Part shown: positions 23,337 to 37,003 of the stretch, one piece after another | Position numbering within the stretch: the stretch's first letter is position 1 | Layout: every line of letters begins with the position of its first letter | From: Dimorphilus gyrociliatus | Lineage: Eukaryota > Annelida > Polychaeta > Dinophilidae | Assembly: GCA_904063045.1 (NCBI GenBank) | Contig: CAJFCJ010000004.1 | Span: 1,791,713-1,855,712 of the forward strand | Reading direction: 5' to 3' | DNA length: 64,000 bases | Notes under the pieces: model-generated | What the model was told of the DNA's origin: nothing | The model's input: only the letters and a program-made list of their open reading frames with translations | Database searches by the model: none | Position numbers and translations under genes: made by a program

Positions 23337-26300
23337 TCAGTCTTCCTTGTCTTCTTTCCATTTTTCTTCTTCTTCTCTTTTTTTATCGGGTAGTAATTGG
23401 TTTCTCATACCACCTAGAACATTCGACGTTGCCTCTGGTATAAAGATAAATGGTTGTATTGCTGTAGGAGGTAACTCTCTCAATACTGCACCAACAGCAC
23501 CAGTAACACCTTTTTGTTCGTGCTCCCTTTTTGCACTACCATATATATTTTTTGCAGTCCCTTTAATGCCATCCGTTAGAACGTGATATGCGTTAGCAAC
23601 ACCTTCTCTTACATCGGCTGGCTGTGTGCGACGGCGTCTTTTTCTTTTTTTACTATATCTAACACTTGGACCAGGGGTTACTAAATCATACGTCATTTCC
23701 GCGGCTGATTGAACAACTCCAATTAGTCGATTTGTCAGCTCTAAGGCAGCCATAGCTGTACCAGTTGTAAATGAATAAGTTCCTCGTCTAATACCTTCGA
23801 TTATTCTTCCATCTTTTTGAAATTGCTCAACTGGAAGACAGAAGAGATCTCGAACCCCTTTGACTAGGTAAAAAATGACTGGTTTTAGTTCTTATCTTAC
23901 TATATATGACTCTAATAAAACTTACATATATGGATAAAAGCATTCAAGGGTCCTACTCCTCCAATTAGAGCAGGTAATTGAGACTTTTTGATATCTTGCA
24001 GCCATTCTCTGCAAGCGTATTCCACAATCTTCTCAATTCCCTTCAGTCCTGCCTTATAGTGTAGACTTTTGAGTCTAATTTCGCTGTTATTCAAGTTGGC
24101 TAAACCGACAAGCACTCCAGCCAAAGGTCCTTGTTCCATATCTATCCTCTTCCCTTGATAATCAATTTTGACGATAACTGGTCCACTAAAGAGGAATGAT
24201 CTAAGAAGAAAACGATTTTTTGCAATAATATGAAATTAAATACTAAATTTCACCTGAAAAAGATTGGCTTTGAACTGCATTCATCGCTTAGCACTGACGC
24301 CTTATCGTCTTGCATAGTACCTTCTATTTCATCGAACATTATCATTAAATCTGATTCGTTCGGTCCACCAGGTGGTGTTCCTCCAACGGTCATAATAGGA
24401 GTTTTATCTGGTGGTGTTCCCTTTGGATATGGTTCTATTTTACTCTCTGTTGGATTATTTGCTACTTCACGAAAGAAACTTAGCAAGAAAAACAGAGCAT
24501 CCTGATCAATATTTAGTCGAAGGGGAAGAAGAGAGATTTTTAAAGAACACTCCTGAGTCGGATCATTAGGATCAGGACGATCAAACAAAGCCTTTATTGC
24601 TATCTGTATAGTTCAAAATTTTAACATATTTATGTAGCTTGACGAAAAAATATTTACCATATTTCCATTTGATGGTTTAGGTCTGTCCTGTGTTGTGTGT
24701 AGATATAAGAACTTATTGAAATTTGAATATTCCAATCTATCCCGAATTTCAAATTCATCCACAAGGAGTATATAGCGTGCAGCTTGTACTTTATTTTCTG
24801 GATAGCTTTCACTCCTAAACCTTACTTTATTCAAATGGAACTCCATTAAAATATCATGCTTTCGACGACATCCTCCAGCTGCTTGCCAATTCATAGAATT
24901 TTGATTATTACGGTATTTTTTCTTGCAAACATACGACTGAGGAGTTTTCCACTTTGAAGCTAAAGTTATTTGTTAAGGTTTTCTTTTAACTTATCATCCA
25001 ATGTACAATATATTCAAAAAACTAACTAACCTGGTATGTACTCCGAAGCAAAATCCCTTCCCCCATATAAATACCACACAATAGAAATATCTCGTATTGT
25101 AAAACGAGATAGAGGATTAGGGAAATCATCCGGAGCGTCTAAAGCATCTCTCTGTCCGTCTGGTGTATCGAAGTGATCTTCAACAAACTCTATCGGGGAT
25201 TCTGACAGAACTTTAACATTATTAATAACGTCCCGAGCATCCTGAACGTGAAAAGATGTATAATTTTAATAAAAGTCAAATGCAGTCCTTTACTACTTTT
25301 TCACGAAACTAACCCTGGCTTTGGCCTCTCTCGTTTTCAATGTACAGAAACCATCAGATGTTTCTGTATGATCTACACTTTGTCGGGAAGTTTTCTTTTC
25401 AGCAGCTTTCATTTCTTCATTCATTAAACCAACGTCCAAACTAGCGTTCATTAATTCTCTTGCTAAATCATCACCAGAATGAGAGGTTTCCAAGTTCCCC
25501 GTTAAATCATGTTCCATAGAAAATATTGAAGTTTCTGCGTAATTTGTTAAAAACTGATGAAAGAAGCTCGAATGTAGAATACGCTACAAAACTTACCACT
25601 TTCCAACGGACAAGAAAGCCTCCTCGCCTCGATTTCTTTTTCGTTATCACTGTCTTCTTCCTTAATAGCGTCAGCCATTAAATCTCTTAATTCAACCATA
25701 TCTTCTTCAGAAATATCTGGGGTCGACTTCTTTGATACAACAGTATTATTAGATTGTGTCATCTGAAAACGAAGAAAATATATTATTGCACAGAATACTT
25801 ATTATCATTATTAAATTACTTCTGAAAAAGTATCATCGGGATCAAGATCATATTCCATAGCAAAATACTGAATTATATCGGTGAGAGCTCGAAACGAATC
25901 TGCACAAGTTCTCAACCGAATCAAATTATTACTTATCCGTAAATCAAAAGGAGGATATTTCTAAAAGAGTACAAATATGTTTATAGTTTGCCTAAAATAT
26001 TAAAAATTTGATATTTCATCTAAAATATAGTTACGTACCGAAGTAGTATTTTTATGCATACGAATAATAAGTTCCAGCATCCCAATATCTAATACGCAAG
26101 TGTAATCTATAATTGAAAAAGATAAAAATAGACTTTTCAATAGTTAAATATAGTATGCTAAGTAAGAAACGGTTTACTTACTATTCTGTAAGTTAACAGA
26201 TACTTCTTTACATCTGTCGGATAATAGCAAAGCACCATCTTGAATAATAAATCTCATAGAAGTGCCGTAAGATTCGGCAATGATGTTGCTTGAGAATGAG

Positions 26301-29300
26301 AATGATTCCAATGTGATAAATGCTCTTAAGGGAAGGGAAAGCGGTCTATAATCTATACCACAATTCCAAACGTGGATATGAGTTTCAGATACAACGTTTG
26401 GAGGAACATAACCATATATATCTATATCTTTCAAACTTAAAAAATCCATTAATTGCGTTATCCACCAATTTTCGGAAGTTACAACACGATGACGAAGAGT
26501 AGACCCCTATATAATATATTATTTTATCAATCTTAGAGTATATATGATTTGATTTCAGACAAAGAATTTACCTTTATGCCAACAGATGTCAAAACATCTT
26601 TAACATTTCTTGTCGGGTCAAGGCATATCTTAACAGCAACAACAACTTGATTGTCAACCAGGTCACCGTCACACTGATTTATTTTTAGATTAGAACACTC
26701 CAATATATTCGTTTCAGACAGGAATATAGTATTCAATAACTCAGGCGAAGCTTCAGTATATATAGAGACTCTACTCTTTTCTAATTCGTTATTTTCAAGA
26801 ACTATGAATATATAATTGTAATAATTTTATCAGCATCTTGTCTATAGTTTTATATTTACCATTATGCGAAAGATTTGCTCTATGTGCAGAAAAGAACATA
26901 AAATCCAAATTTGCATCTCCTCCAAAAGCGGAAGTAAGAAAGAATGTTGCGTCTTCCATAGATATTTGAAATTGTCCAAAATGTTGGGTATCATTCTAAA
27001 ATAAATAATTAGTTTAGTAAGAATAGTAATATTAATGTGAATAATAATTACCTCAATATCGCAAAAACCTATCAAATTTCCCTTATTGATGTTTATTGTT
27101 ACACACAAGTTGTTTTGTTTACAAGATTTTCTAGTTCTACTTTTATGCTCATCCAAAGTAGGAAGTGATTCTTCTGAATCACTTGAACTTGCATTGTCCA
27201 TCGAGAAAAAGTTATCTCTACTGGAAAGAGGATATATAGAATTATATTGGTATTGATGAGTTGTTGAAAAATCTCGTTTATCATCCTCGAAAGCTTGTTT
27301 GTCTATTATCTCAATAGGTGTTGTTTGCCACATAAGTAAATCGTTAATAAATCTATTGTAAATTTCTTCAAACAGGTCTTTGGATGGAAAAAATATTGCA
27401 ACTTGAGATAAATCCAACTCAATACTCATTTGGGTATTAGATTTGGCTACATATTCGAAAGCACTTAGTTCCTTCTTATTTCCAGGTATTATCATCTAAA
27501 ATAATTTATTTAATACAAGAATATTAATATGCTTTTATCGTTGTTGATCTCCAATCAAACAAACCTCCTCATTCTCAAATAAACTCCTCTTTGTTGAGAA
27601 CGGTGATGGATCCCTCTGTGAGAACTTACAAAATTCTTCTTTATAGGAATTGGGTGTTGAATCTTCGCTTTCTTCTTCGGATTCAACGAGGGAATTTGAT
27701 TGTTTCGAGTAGAATTTTAAAATAATTCTATAGATGTTCAATGTGTATAGTGTTTACATAGTTATAAATACTTATTGTCTTTCTTACTTTGAATAGTTAA
27801 AGCCTTCATCACCATATATCCTTAAAAAATTAACATCCTTGAAGGAGACTGTTTAACGACAGTTAAATCTATAGAATATTTAAATAATTGCAATAAACTT
27901 ATTAACCTAAAGCTTCTCTAGTAATAATTTCTATTTTAGACTCAGTCGTGCCACTGGTCATAGAAGATAAAATACTCAAATCAGTTAAATATATATTAAA
28001 ATGATCTTCTCGTAAAGACTTCCTCCACCAAGGCAGTTTTTCAGGACACTGGGAGGGTCGAAGATCAGCAATTGGAAATCTATAAATAGAGGTGTTGATA
28101 TAAAAGAATATATAAAAGATAATTAAACAATAAGCTTTTATACTTAAGAACTAGTTCAACACTTGGACAAGACAATTCGAAGTCGATTTGTAAATCAGAT
28201 GAAGTTTCTGCAAATACTTCCTCAACGACTGCAGTACACTATAATAACGTAATACAGATATTGATTTAAAAAAATGAATTAATATTCGCATTAAATTCAG
28301 TTAAAATTCTAAAAGAACAAAGGCATCTTTACATTATTTTCAATGTCCTCTTCAAAATTTGATCTTTTATCAGATAGAGTTTGCATGTTAAGCAAGTAGC
28401 GAATTCTATCAATTAAACTTATATCAATTTCGGATGTAAAAGGAGCCATATCAATTTTAATCTATAATTAAAGCAGATTTTAGACTTTATTTCTAAGTTG
28501 AGTGTAGTTTTTATTTAAATTAGCCAAACCTGGGTTTTAGGAATACTAAAATTTTTAACTTTTTCCGTCTTTTCTGCATGTTGGATTTTCATTTTAAAGC
28601 ATGCTTTTTTGGTTGAAGCTTCTTTAAAATTAATTAGCTAAAAGTATCAAGGTTTTTACTCAGTAACACCTTAGTTTATTAAAATATATGTACCTCCAGA
28701 ACATCAGGTGTATCTGGGTTTACGTGCATAGCAACTCCTCTAACTGTTGGTAGCATGTCTGTTCTCTCGTACAAACATTCAACCAATTCTCCATTACCAA
28801 CAGTTACGTCAATTGCGAGGTTATATGTAGTATCCGTTGTTTGACTAAAATCTATTGTTACCGGTTTCATTACAAGTCTAAAAGCAAGATTGTCAAGTTT
28901 TTCTATTAAAACTAAATTTAAAAGAAATTACTTTGAAATACTTACGATAAATGGTCCATTATGCAAATTCTAGCAAACTCTAATCTTAATTCCTTAAGGT
29001 TTGAATTACTACAAGACCAATTTAGTGTCCTTACTCGACCAAAATATTTTTCTGCAAGAGTTCCAAGTTTTTGCCAGGAAGTAATTTCTGGATCTAATTG
29101 GTCACCCTTTTCTGATGGTGGGTCTTCGTGTAATATTACCATAGTTAATAAGTTTAATTTTATTTTGCTTAACGTTATTTCCGATGAAAAATGCTCATCG
29201 CCTGTTACAATAGAGAGTTTAAAAGCTAATTATATGAAGGTTATACTATCTTATGCTTACGTAATTTATTTCTATCTCTTTTAGGTACATTCGATGAATA

Positions 29301-30926
29301 GTTATAATATCCTGTTGCTAAGGGTCAAATATCATCTTAATAATAAATACCTAGAAAAATTAGAAAATTTATATTTATAAACCTGCTGTAGAAGTTGTTC
29401 TATCGCTTGACATTGAGGAAGACATGTTATTTGAATCCAATTCAAAATAAATACTTTCGCTATCTGGTTGCTCTGCAAATTCCATTGAACTGAAGTCAGC
29501 ATCTCTCCATACTCCGCCGTTTCCTGCCGCACCAGCAATATGATTTCTCATTTTGGCATCGATTACTTGTCTTTCAAGATTTTTCGCACATTCTTCAAAC
29601 TCAGATGTAGTCATCGGCCTATTCTCAAATACATTAGAATTATCACAGGTTCCAGGTGCTAATAATCCGTTAATCAATTCGAGGACTAAATGAACTTGCT
29701 TCGGCGAAAGATACGCATGCATACTACCTACATGGTAATCAATTTGAATCTGCGAATAAAAGGTAATACTGAAGTAACAAGAAATGCTGATCAAATATTT
29801 AAATGAATGTACCTTAGGACCACTTATTTCTTGATTCTGCTTCAATCTGAATATTATTTCTTGCTTGCCAAGGCATTCTAGAATTTGTATTGGTTTGGAG
29901 GATTTATTTAAATTATTGTCCGAATCTAATTTAGGCTGTTGGATTATTGGACTTTCGTCGTAAGAACTTCTGGACATAGTTCTATTACAGTCTAAAAATT
30001 CTTCACAGTATGCGGAAACTCCCATTAAAATGCATTTTTTGGATATTTTTGTTAACATAGTTCTAAAATTTGTTGGATCTTCGTCTACAGAAGATTCTAA
30101 CTGTTCATCAAAGAATTCAAAACGTTTTATATGAATTTCTACAGCTGTTCCTTGTTTAGAAGCTTTAGGTAGATGTTCAATACGTATAAATATATCGGAG
30201 AAGATGACCTTTACTTTGGTAAATACAGATTCCATCATTTGTGATAGACTGTCTACCCCAACAAAAGATTCTGCATTTTCTGCATTTTGCTCAGAAGTTG
30301 CCGGCTCTTGTTTCATATAGTCTTCAGCTAATTGCATACTGGTTGTCATTGAGTTAATCATTTCGTCTAAATGCACATCTGTTAATAGATAAAGATTGAT
30401 ATATATATAAAAGCAATAAAAACAAGCAATCGTTCATATGCTTAAGCTATTATGCAACTAGCAGATAGCCTAGTGACATCTTGGAAATATAAAATATATT
30501 GCTTGTAAGTCTTAAGAATTATCAATACTAACTCATATCTTCTTTTCTTTGTTTCGGTTGAACAATAATGTCCAAATTTTTTATCTCTATCACGCAACTG
30601 TCTTTTAAAATAGCTGACCATGGTACGCTTATTGAAATTAATCCGACATAACCATCAACAAACTCTATAGGAATGTTGTATGAATCTAATGATTCATTTA
30701 TGTTCTGCAATTATGAAATAATGTAAATCTTAAAGAAATTTAGCTTTATTTCACTCACATTGACGTTCAAAGTAACATTTCTTATTTCGCCAGTTCCTTT
30801 GTATAGATTTACGCTCAGCTGGTTGAGCGCAAGTTTTTCTTGAATAAAATCTCCTAGATATCGGTTCAAAAGATATCGACATAGTCTTTTTTTAACGTTT
30901 TCCGAAAACGGTGAAAACCATGACAT
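23337..30926 (-). CDS. ATG2: Autophagy-related protein 2 (lipid transfer protein)
   Basis: 25 exons, 1953 residues: 30926-30759, 30704-30533, 30378-29813, 29749-29383, 29225-28946, 28877-28694, 28637-28530, 28461-28333, 28238-28144, 28079-27907, 27848-27788, 27727-27565, 27495-27052, 26995-26860, 26801-26572, 26506-26182, 26106-26039, 25960-25820, 25762-25597, 25534-25314, 25241-25031, 24959-24658, 24603-24254, 24200-23926, 23863-23337. The N-terminus is the chorein region (MSWFSPFSENVKKRLCRYLL) that grips ER membranes. ISVPWSAILKDSCVIEIKNL and VWYLYGGRDFASEYIP match ATG2A/B mid regions. The C-terminus TAMAALELTNRLIGVVQSAA and GVTGAVGAVLRELPP is the ATG_C domain. ATG2 is a rod that moves phospholipids from ER to the growing phagophore with ATG9 and WIPI. 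Exons at 27848-27565 are weakest. A 63-bp intron at 29750-29812 is open in frame. Divergent from the caspase. Confidence 0.95.
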
Positions 30927-31298
30927 CTCTACTGCTGATTAATTATGCAATTATCGTTAAAAGTTAAAAGTAAATTGCGTTGTTTACATGATTGTTCTGA
31001 TTTTCTTCCATGTTTTGGTATGACGTCAGGGGTATTCCTAAAATCTCTTTTGAGGAAATCTACTAGAACTCAGAATTAAAAATGGCGATTCTATGTCTGC
31101 CATACTTAAATTTTTTTAAAATAGTTACGTTATGTTGTTCTTATGTTTTTGTAAATACAGGGATGGTACAGTATACCAAGATGATGAACGTTTATCCTAA
31201 ATTGTAGTCGATTAACAACCACTTTTTATTTGGCGGCTGAACGCAGGAGCTATCAGGCTTACATAAATTTATCCTTAAAAACATATCAATTACTTTAG
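30927..31298. other. Divergent intergenic region between ATG2 and caspase
   Basis: 372 bp between the two start codons. Contains no exon; likely a shared promoter region for an autophagy gene and a caspase gene. Confidence 0.5.
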
Positions 31299-32501
31299 AT
31301 GAAAGCGACAAGGGGTTCTAGATCTCAAAAAAGAAATGGGGAAATTCAACTACGGGTAATTTATTTGGCGATGTTTTAGCTAAACCTCGATTTGCGTTAC
31401 GCTAGATATTAATAATGTATTCATCTTCAACAGGTAATATCTGAGAAGCATCTTAAGTTTTTAGATTCAAATGCATCTCGTCTGAAGCAAATAATCGACT
31501 TTGATGATAACCTTTTGGATTGTTTACGGGCTAACAAAGTCTTCACAGTTACGCAACTGGAAGATTTAGAACATTCTTCTTCTCATAAACCTTCTCGATT
31601 CACAACTGGCATAGCTATAAAATATTTAAGAAAAAGGCCCGATCACTGCTTTAGACTATTCTTCCAATCTCTGAAAGAAGCCGATCAGCAACATATAGTT
31701 TCGAGTCTAGAATTGGATGAAGAAATCGAATATTCCAAAGAGAAAGAGTCAAAAGATAACTCTGAAGTATGCACTCCAGATTTTTACTGGAAAGTAAAGG
31801 AAAAATCATATCATATAGATTTAAATAGCCGTCATAGGGGTGAAGGACTTATTTTCAACGTACAGCAAGGAAGATTCGGAACCAATATAGATCGCGATAA
31901 ACTAAAAACAGCCCTTGACTATCTTGGCTTTAAATTAACTATATACAATGATGCTGATGGTCTACAATCTTCGGAAATGGAGGAAAAACTCAAAAATTTT
32001 GTCAAGACGACTGCAGCAGGGCCGATTGTGTTCATTATATTCTTAGCTCATGGAGATGATTCTGGAGTGATGGGAACAGATGGAACTTTTCTTACGGACA
32101 AAAGAATTATTAACTGCTTGAATAATATTAACGCACCACATCTCTTAAATATTCCAAAGCTTTTACTATTCCAAAGGTGTAGAACATCGCTAAACTGCTT
32201 CAGCGAATCTCCTGACTCAAATCTACCGGTGTGGACTGATTATTGCATATGCTGGAGTACGCAAGACGGCAGAGAAGCTTGGAGAACTGGAGAAGGGTCA
32301 TATTATATTGACGCATTTTGTACTATTTTAATTAGATTTGGAAGTGTAAGGAGTCTCAACGAAATTCTAAATTTGGTTAATGAAAGACTGAAGATGAAGA
32401 AGTTTTTAAGACCGAATACAAATGAACAAATGAGCGAATTTACAAGCGGTTTAGACAAAGATTTATATTTTTTTCCGAATTTAATTTCTGATCAATTATA
32501 G
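31299..32501 (+). CDS. CARD-containing caspase (initiator type)
   Basis: Exons 31299-31355 and 31434-32501; 374 residues. Residues about 20-115 form a CARD (EKHLKFLDSNASRLKQIIDF, then KYLRKRPDHCFRLFFQSLKE). The caspase domain starts near 140 with NSRHRGEGLIFN, holding the S1-pocket Arg. Catalytic His is in FLAHGDDSG (about 225). Catalytic Cys (about 268) sits in QRCRT rather than the standard QACxG. The second S1 Arg is in EAWRTGEGSYYIDAF (about 303). All core catalytic and pocket residues appear kept, so activity is likely, but two of five active-site motif positions differ (Ala to Arg, Gly to Thr). The large-small linker is short, and it contains Asp residues in SESPDSN. AATAAA at 32675-32680 suits the 3' end. 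Caspase family certain; caspase-2/9-like subclass is inferred from the CARD. Confidence 0.9.
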
Positions 32502-33112
32502 TAATGGTTTGTTATTGTTATTGTTTTTTTAATGATTTATCAATCGTGCCATTGTATAGTAAAAAATCAGTCTATTTGGTTTGTTTTATATTTGTAGCTC
32601 GGCAAGTTATTTTTTATTTTTAGTTATATCTTTTTTTATTAACGAAGTTTATTAATTTTATGCTGAAAATTTTTAATAAACATTACTGTCTAATTTTAGA
32701 TATGAGCGGGAAAAGCTTCATCTCTTATGACTATATATGGTTATGTCGGCCATTTTTGATCGCCCACTCGAAATATTTTTAGCTTTAGTAAGACATCTTA
32801 AATTTCGTTAACTCTCGTTTACGAGTCTTCGCCTGCGAGATTTCGTTCTCGCAAAGGATTTTTGGGTAAAGTGAGTGTTCATGGGAATCTTGCAGCCGGC
32901 TATTGCCTAATCTTTTAAAGTGACAAATATAACTTGATCTTTATTAATAATAATTCTTATTGATGTATTTATTCATTAAACAATAATTAAAAAAGCCATT
33001 TTCATTTCATAATATACTGATGCATATAACTGTTTCCTCTTAGTTGTACAAAAAATGCAATAGTACATAAATACTGCAAGTTTCTTTTTTTTGGAAACAA
33101 GAAATTGCAAAG
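32502..33112. other. Intergenic, no gene seen
   Basis: 3' flank of the caspase, with AATAAA at 32675-32680, and 5' flank of the zinc-finger gene. No supported exon. Confidence 0.6.
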
Positions 33113-35127
33113 ATGCTTTTTAAAATAGGCATGGATTATCTTAAAGAAGAAACCGAGATATCAGTGGAAGACAAAATTGAGATTGAAAATAATATAGACG
33201 AACAAGTTACCGTACAACCACTAACAATTCAAGGAGCTCATATAGTTTCTTCCCTCCCGCCAATGAAAAGTTTGTATTTAATATTTAATTGAGAAATATA
33301 TGGTTTTGTTATTGTTTTGCTTTTTTAAGTTCATGCAAAAGATCTGGCTAAGTTAAATCAAATACCCACAATACATTTATCGGATGGAAGCGGTAATACA
33401 TTTGGACTTTTGGAAGCTGGATGTAAGTCGTGTATATATAAACATATATATGTATATATTTAAATATAATGTATATGGTAAATTTATGAATTAAATATAA
33501 ATATTCACACATAATAATATATAGATATATATACTCTATTTTCTTTTTAGCTTTAACCGATACCCAAAGTTTTCTCTCAACTTCTGACTCAAACTCATTA
33601 TTAGGCATCAATTTAGATGGCGAAGTGCTGTCTCTTAATACCGATGTTAGTATAGTTTGATTCATAATATTTACAAACATTATTAATAATCTTCTTTCAA
33701 TCTAGAGTACAGAGTATAATCCACAATATGATACCGTTAGAATTTTATCAACGTCTGATAAATCAGAAACTTCAAATCAAATATCTACAACAGCTTCGCA
33801 GGCTCCCCCTATGATCCAGCAAAAAACTGTACCAATTCCTGCTATATCTAAGGTTACTCATTGAAGAATTTTAAAGAACGTATCTTTAATAACAACAATA
33901 TTTTTTTGATAGGTTGATTCACATACGTCTTCGTCTAGTCCAAAAAAGTCGCAGACATCGGAAAAAATGTACAAGTGTCCCTTTCCAAATTGCAATCGTT
34001 TGTATAGCGCTCCTCATCATTTAAAAGTTCATGAGAGAATTCATACTGGTGACAAGCCTTATCGTTGTACATATGAAGATTGTTTAAAATCTTTTGCAAC
34101 GTCTTACGCTCTCAAATCTCACTTAAGAGTTCATACTGGTGAAAAACCGTACAAGTGTTCATTTGATAGCTGCAGTAAGGCGTTCAAAACGTCTGGAGAT
34201 TTACAAAAACATACTAGAACTCATACAGGTATATAATTTATAAAACTATCTTTTGTCATCATAGTTTTATGACGTAATTACAGGGGAAAGGCCTTTTAAG
34301 TGCCCTTTCGAAGACTGTAATAGATCATTTACTACATCGAACATCAGAAAGGTTCACATTCGAACTCATACTGGCGAAAGACCTTACGTCTGTACGGAAG
34401 AAAATTGTGGTAGAGCGTTTGCCTCTGCGACTAATTATAAAAATCATATGAGGATACATACGGGCGAAAAACCGTACGTTTGCCACGTTCCAGATTGTGG
34501 AAAGAAATTTACAGAATATTCTAGCCTATTTAAGCACAACGTCGTTCATACTCAACAAAAACCTTATGCTTGCCACGACTGTGGTAAAACCTATCGACAA
34601 ACATCAACATTGGCTATGCACAAAAGAACAGCCCACAATGATGAAGGACCCATTTCCATGCAAACATATATGATAGGTATAAGATTTCATTTTATTAAAA
34701 TCAAACAGTAATACAATTAAAGATATTCTCTGTAGATGAATTAGTAAATTCTGGAAAGAAATCACCACCTCCAAAAGCCGATAAGGAGCAAAATTCGACC
34801 AAAGCTGTTGTTCCAAATATATCATTCCTATCAGCCGAACAAGCTGCCGAAGCTGTGGCAGCAGGTGGGGCATTCCTAGTTACCCAAACTCCCTCCGCTT
34901 CGAATATACACCCGGTTTTCGTTCGAGTACCCTCCGATAATGGAAACGAACAATATAAACAAGTGCAAACAGCAGACAGCACACAAATTATAATGGTCAG
35001 TGATCCTTCCCATATAGGTGTTTTACAAGACGACGATTCTGGTATGGTGGAAGAAGATGGACAAGTAGAATTACAAATGGTTAGCGGGGAAGACGTTGGC
35101 GTTCTAAGTGAGAATGAGGTTAATTGA
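33113..35127 (+). CDS. ZNF143: ZNF143/Staf transcription factor, seven C2H2 fingers
   Basis: Exons 33113-33269, 33330-33422, 33551-33645, 33706-33852, 33913-34228, 34284-34676, 34736-35127; 530 residues. Seven consecutive C2H2 fingers (about 183-395) with finger-by-finger matches to ZNF143/ZNF76: [75 protein letters not shown] and [16 protein letters not shown]. The acidic and Ser/Thr-rich N-terminal part with [16 protein letters not shown] corresponds to the activation region. ZNF143 activates snRNA genes through the SPH element and many RNA polymerase II promoters, and takes part in promoter looping. An alternative in-frame ATG at 33131 would remove six residues. Exon phases are consistent. 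Confidence 0.95.
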
Positions 35128-35373
35128 TATTTCGACTGGTCGAGAGCTTCACTAGTCTTTTTTGTTGTATTGGCTTATTTGTAAATCTTTACGTTTTCAA
35201 ATAATATGTTTTGGTTTTTTTGCATACAAATGTTAATATCATATCTCTACGGAATCTGTATTTTTTTAAATATTATTTAACAATATTGACTTTATTAACC
35301 AAAATTCTTTTTCAAACTGCGTTGACGAATTATTTTGCTTTTAAAATTGCATAACAATTGGAAAATATTTTTT

Positions 35374-35814
35374 TCAAGTAAACAAAAGTAAAAGATTAAG
35401 CGACAAAATTAAAATAACGATTGACGTTGATAAGACTTTAGTAATTGCCAAATTACAATAATCCGAGAGACATCCACAAATCTCTGTACCGCCCACATCT
35501 TCGCAGCCTGCTTTGACAGGAAAAGTAGTTCCACATCCTCTAGTTACAATTTGACTATCTGCAGATTGCGTTTTATTTTTATAATTTATTTTTTATGTCC
35601 AACAAAAGTACTAAAAAATTTTTATTGTCTTACCGCCATTTTCTCTCTTTTGCTTCAAACAACCTATAGTCGAATTGCAAACGTTCGTCTTTGGTCCAGA
35701 GTAGGTATCAACGCATCCTTCGTGCCCTGCTATTCGAGAATCACACTGATAACACTTCAGGAGTACAGCAGAAACAGAGTAGATACTGCAAAAGAGCAGA
35801 AAAACTTTAATCAT
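35374..35814 (-). CDS. Small secreted or GPI-anchored Ly6/uPAR (three-finger) protein
   Basis: Exons 35814-35634 and 35558-35374; 121 residues. A signal peptide (VFLLFCSIYSVSAVL) precedes a Ly6 domain: LKCYQCDSRIAGHEGC at the front and CGCLSDYCN at the end, the conserved Cys-Asn close. The last 25 residues are hydrophobic (IVILILSLNLLLLF), suggesting GPI addition. Ten Cys can be counted in the mature part. Invertebrate relatives (quiver/sleepless, boudin) tune ion channels or septate junctions; which one this is cannot be told. It lies tail-to-tail with ZNF143 (246 bp between stops). Confidence 0.85.
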
Positions 35815-37003
35815 ACTCGATCCTTTAGTCTGACTTGGTTCTAGTAAAATAACAAATACTTTTTTTATGCAGTTTCCCTATACTTTTAAAAACCAGTACA
35901 CTAATAAACTTTTATAAACTATCGTGAGGTTGTCATTCAAGAACGACTTATGATTTATTTTTCAAATAATCTGAATGTATTGATTATTTCAACCGCTTTC
36001 CACATTTCTCAAAGTAATGCCAATAAAAGGGAAATGAAGAATATTACGTTTGTAATAGTAATATTGGCCTATTTCAGAAAATAATCAATATTTATTTCGT
36101 GATTTCATAAATTTTTGTCAATCTTCTATTGTTGTCGGATATTTACGATTCTTTTATTTTTATTGTATGTGGATGGTGTTCAAACAAATCAGAATAAAGT
36201 ACAATAAAACCTAATTTAACAACAAAGAGTTGTATGGAAGTATTTTCTTTTCTTATGTCAAAGGTCAATATAATTACACTTTTTTCCCATACTAGATTTT
36301 CTTTAACAATTATAGTCGTAAATTTTCTCAAAGGATCTACAAATCAAGGTAAATAGAAAGTACAATTAATCAATTTTATTGTCATCTTTATGATAAGTAG
36401 GCGTCAACTAGTTTTCACGACCGGAAATAGTGACCTGACTTTTTGACATGTTATTTTACTTTCATTTAAAAATAATTATAGACTATCGGAGTTATTACGT
36501 AAGATATTTCAAAAAGAGAAAATTGACTATGCTAATTACAAGTCTTTGTTCAACATTGGCATAAAATTCAATAATTTCAATACAACAAAGAGAGTGATTG
36601 AGTGGGAGAAAGACAGAGAGAAAAAGAGAGAGAGAGAGAGAAAGAAAAGGCAACAAATTTATTAACAATAAAGCTGTATTTATTTTTTTTAAATATCACC
36701 AAACATAGGAATCCTTTGAAATATTCATTTTTCCAATGTCAATAAATTCCATTTCCTCTTTTAAACAAATCTATATAATTATTCTTTTTTTTGTTTTTGT
36801 TTTTATATATTTTATACTGAAGTTTATCTTTCCATTATTTTTTATTTTAGGAAGAAAAAAGTGTAAAAATTGTGATAAAAAGCAACTTTTTAAAAAATAT
36901 AGATAATTGTAAAAGTTGTAAAACAAACACTTAAAAAAATATTGTCACGTATATTATATAACAAAAAGATATCATAATCCTGTTTATATTTTGTGTTTGT
37001 CTT
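35815..37003. other. Intergenic with a GA-rich tract, no gene seen
   Basis: AT-rich. A purine (GA)n run lies at 36611-36650. One 62-codon minus frame (36143-36331) has no family resemblance. Confidence 0.6.
36611..36650. repeat. (GA)n purine tract
   Basis: Alternating GA with few interruptions, all purine on the plus strand. Confidence 0.8.

Noticed and set aside
35551-35844. 97-codon plus frame opposite the Ly6 gene
   Set aside because: Antisense shadow; the minus strand carries the signal peptide and cysteine pattern.
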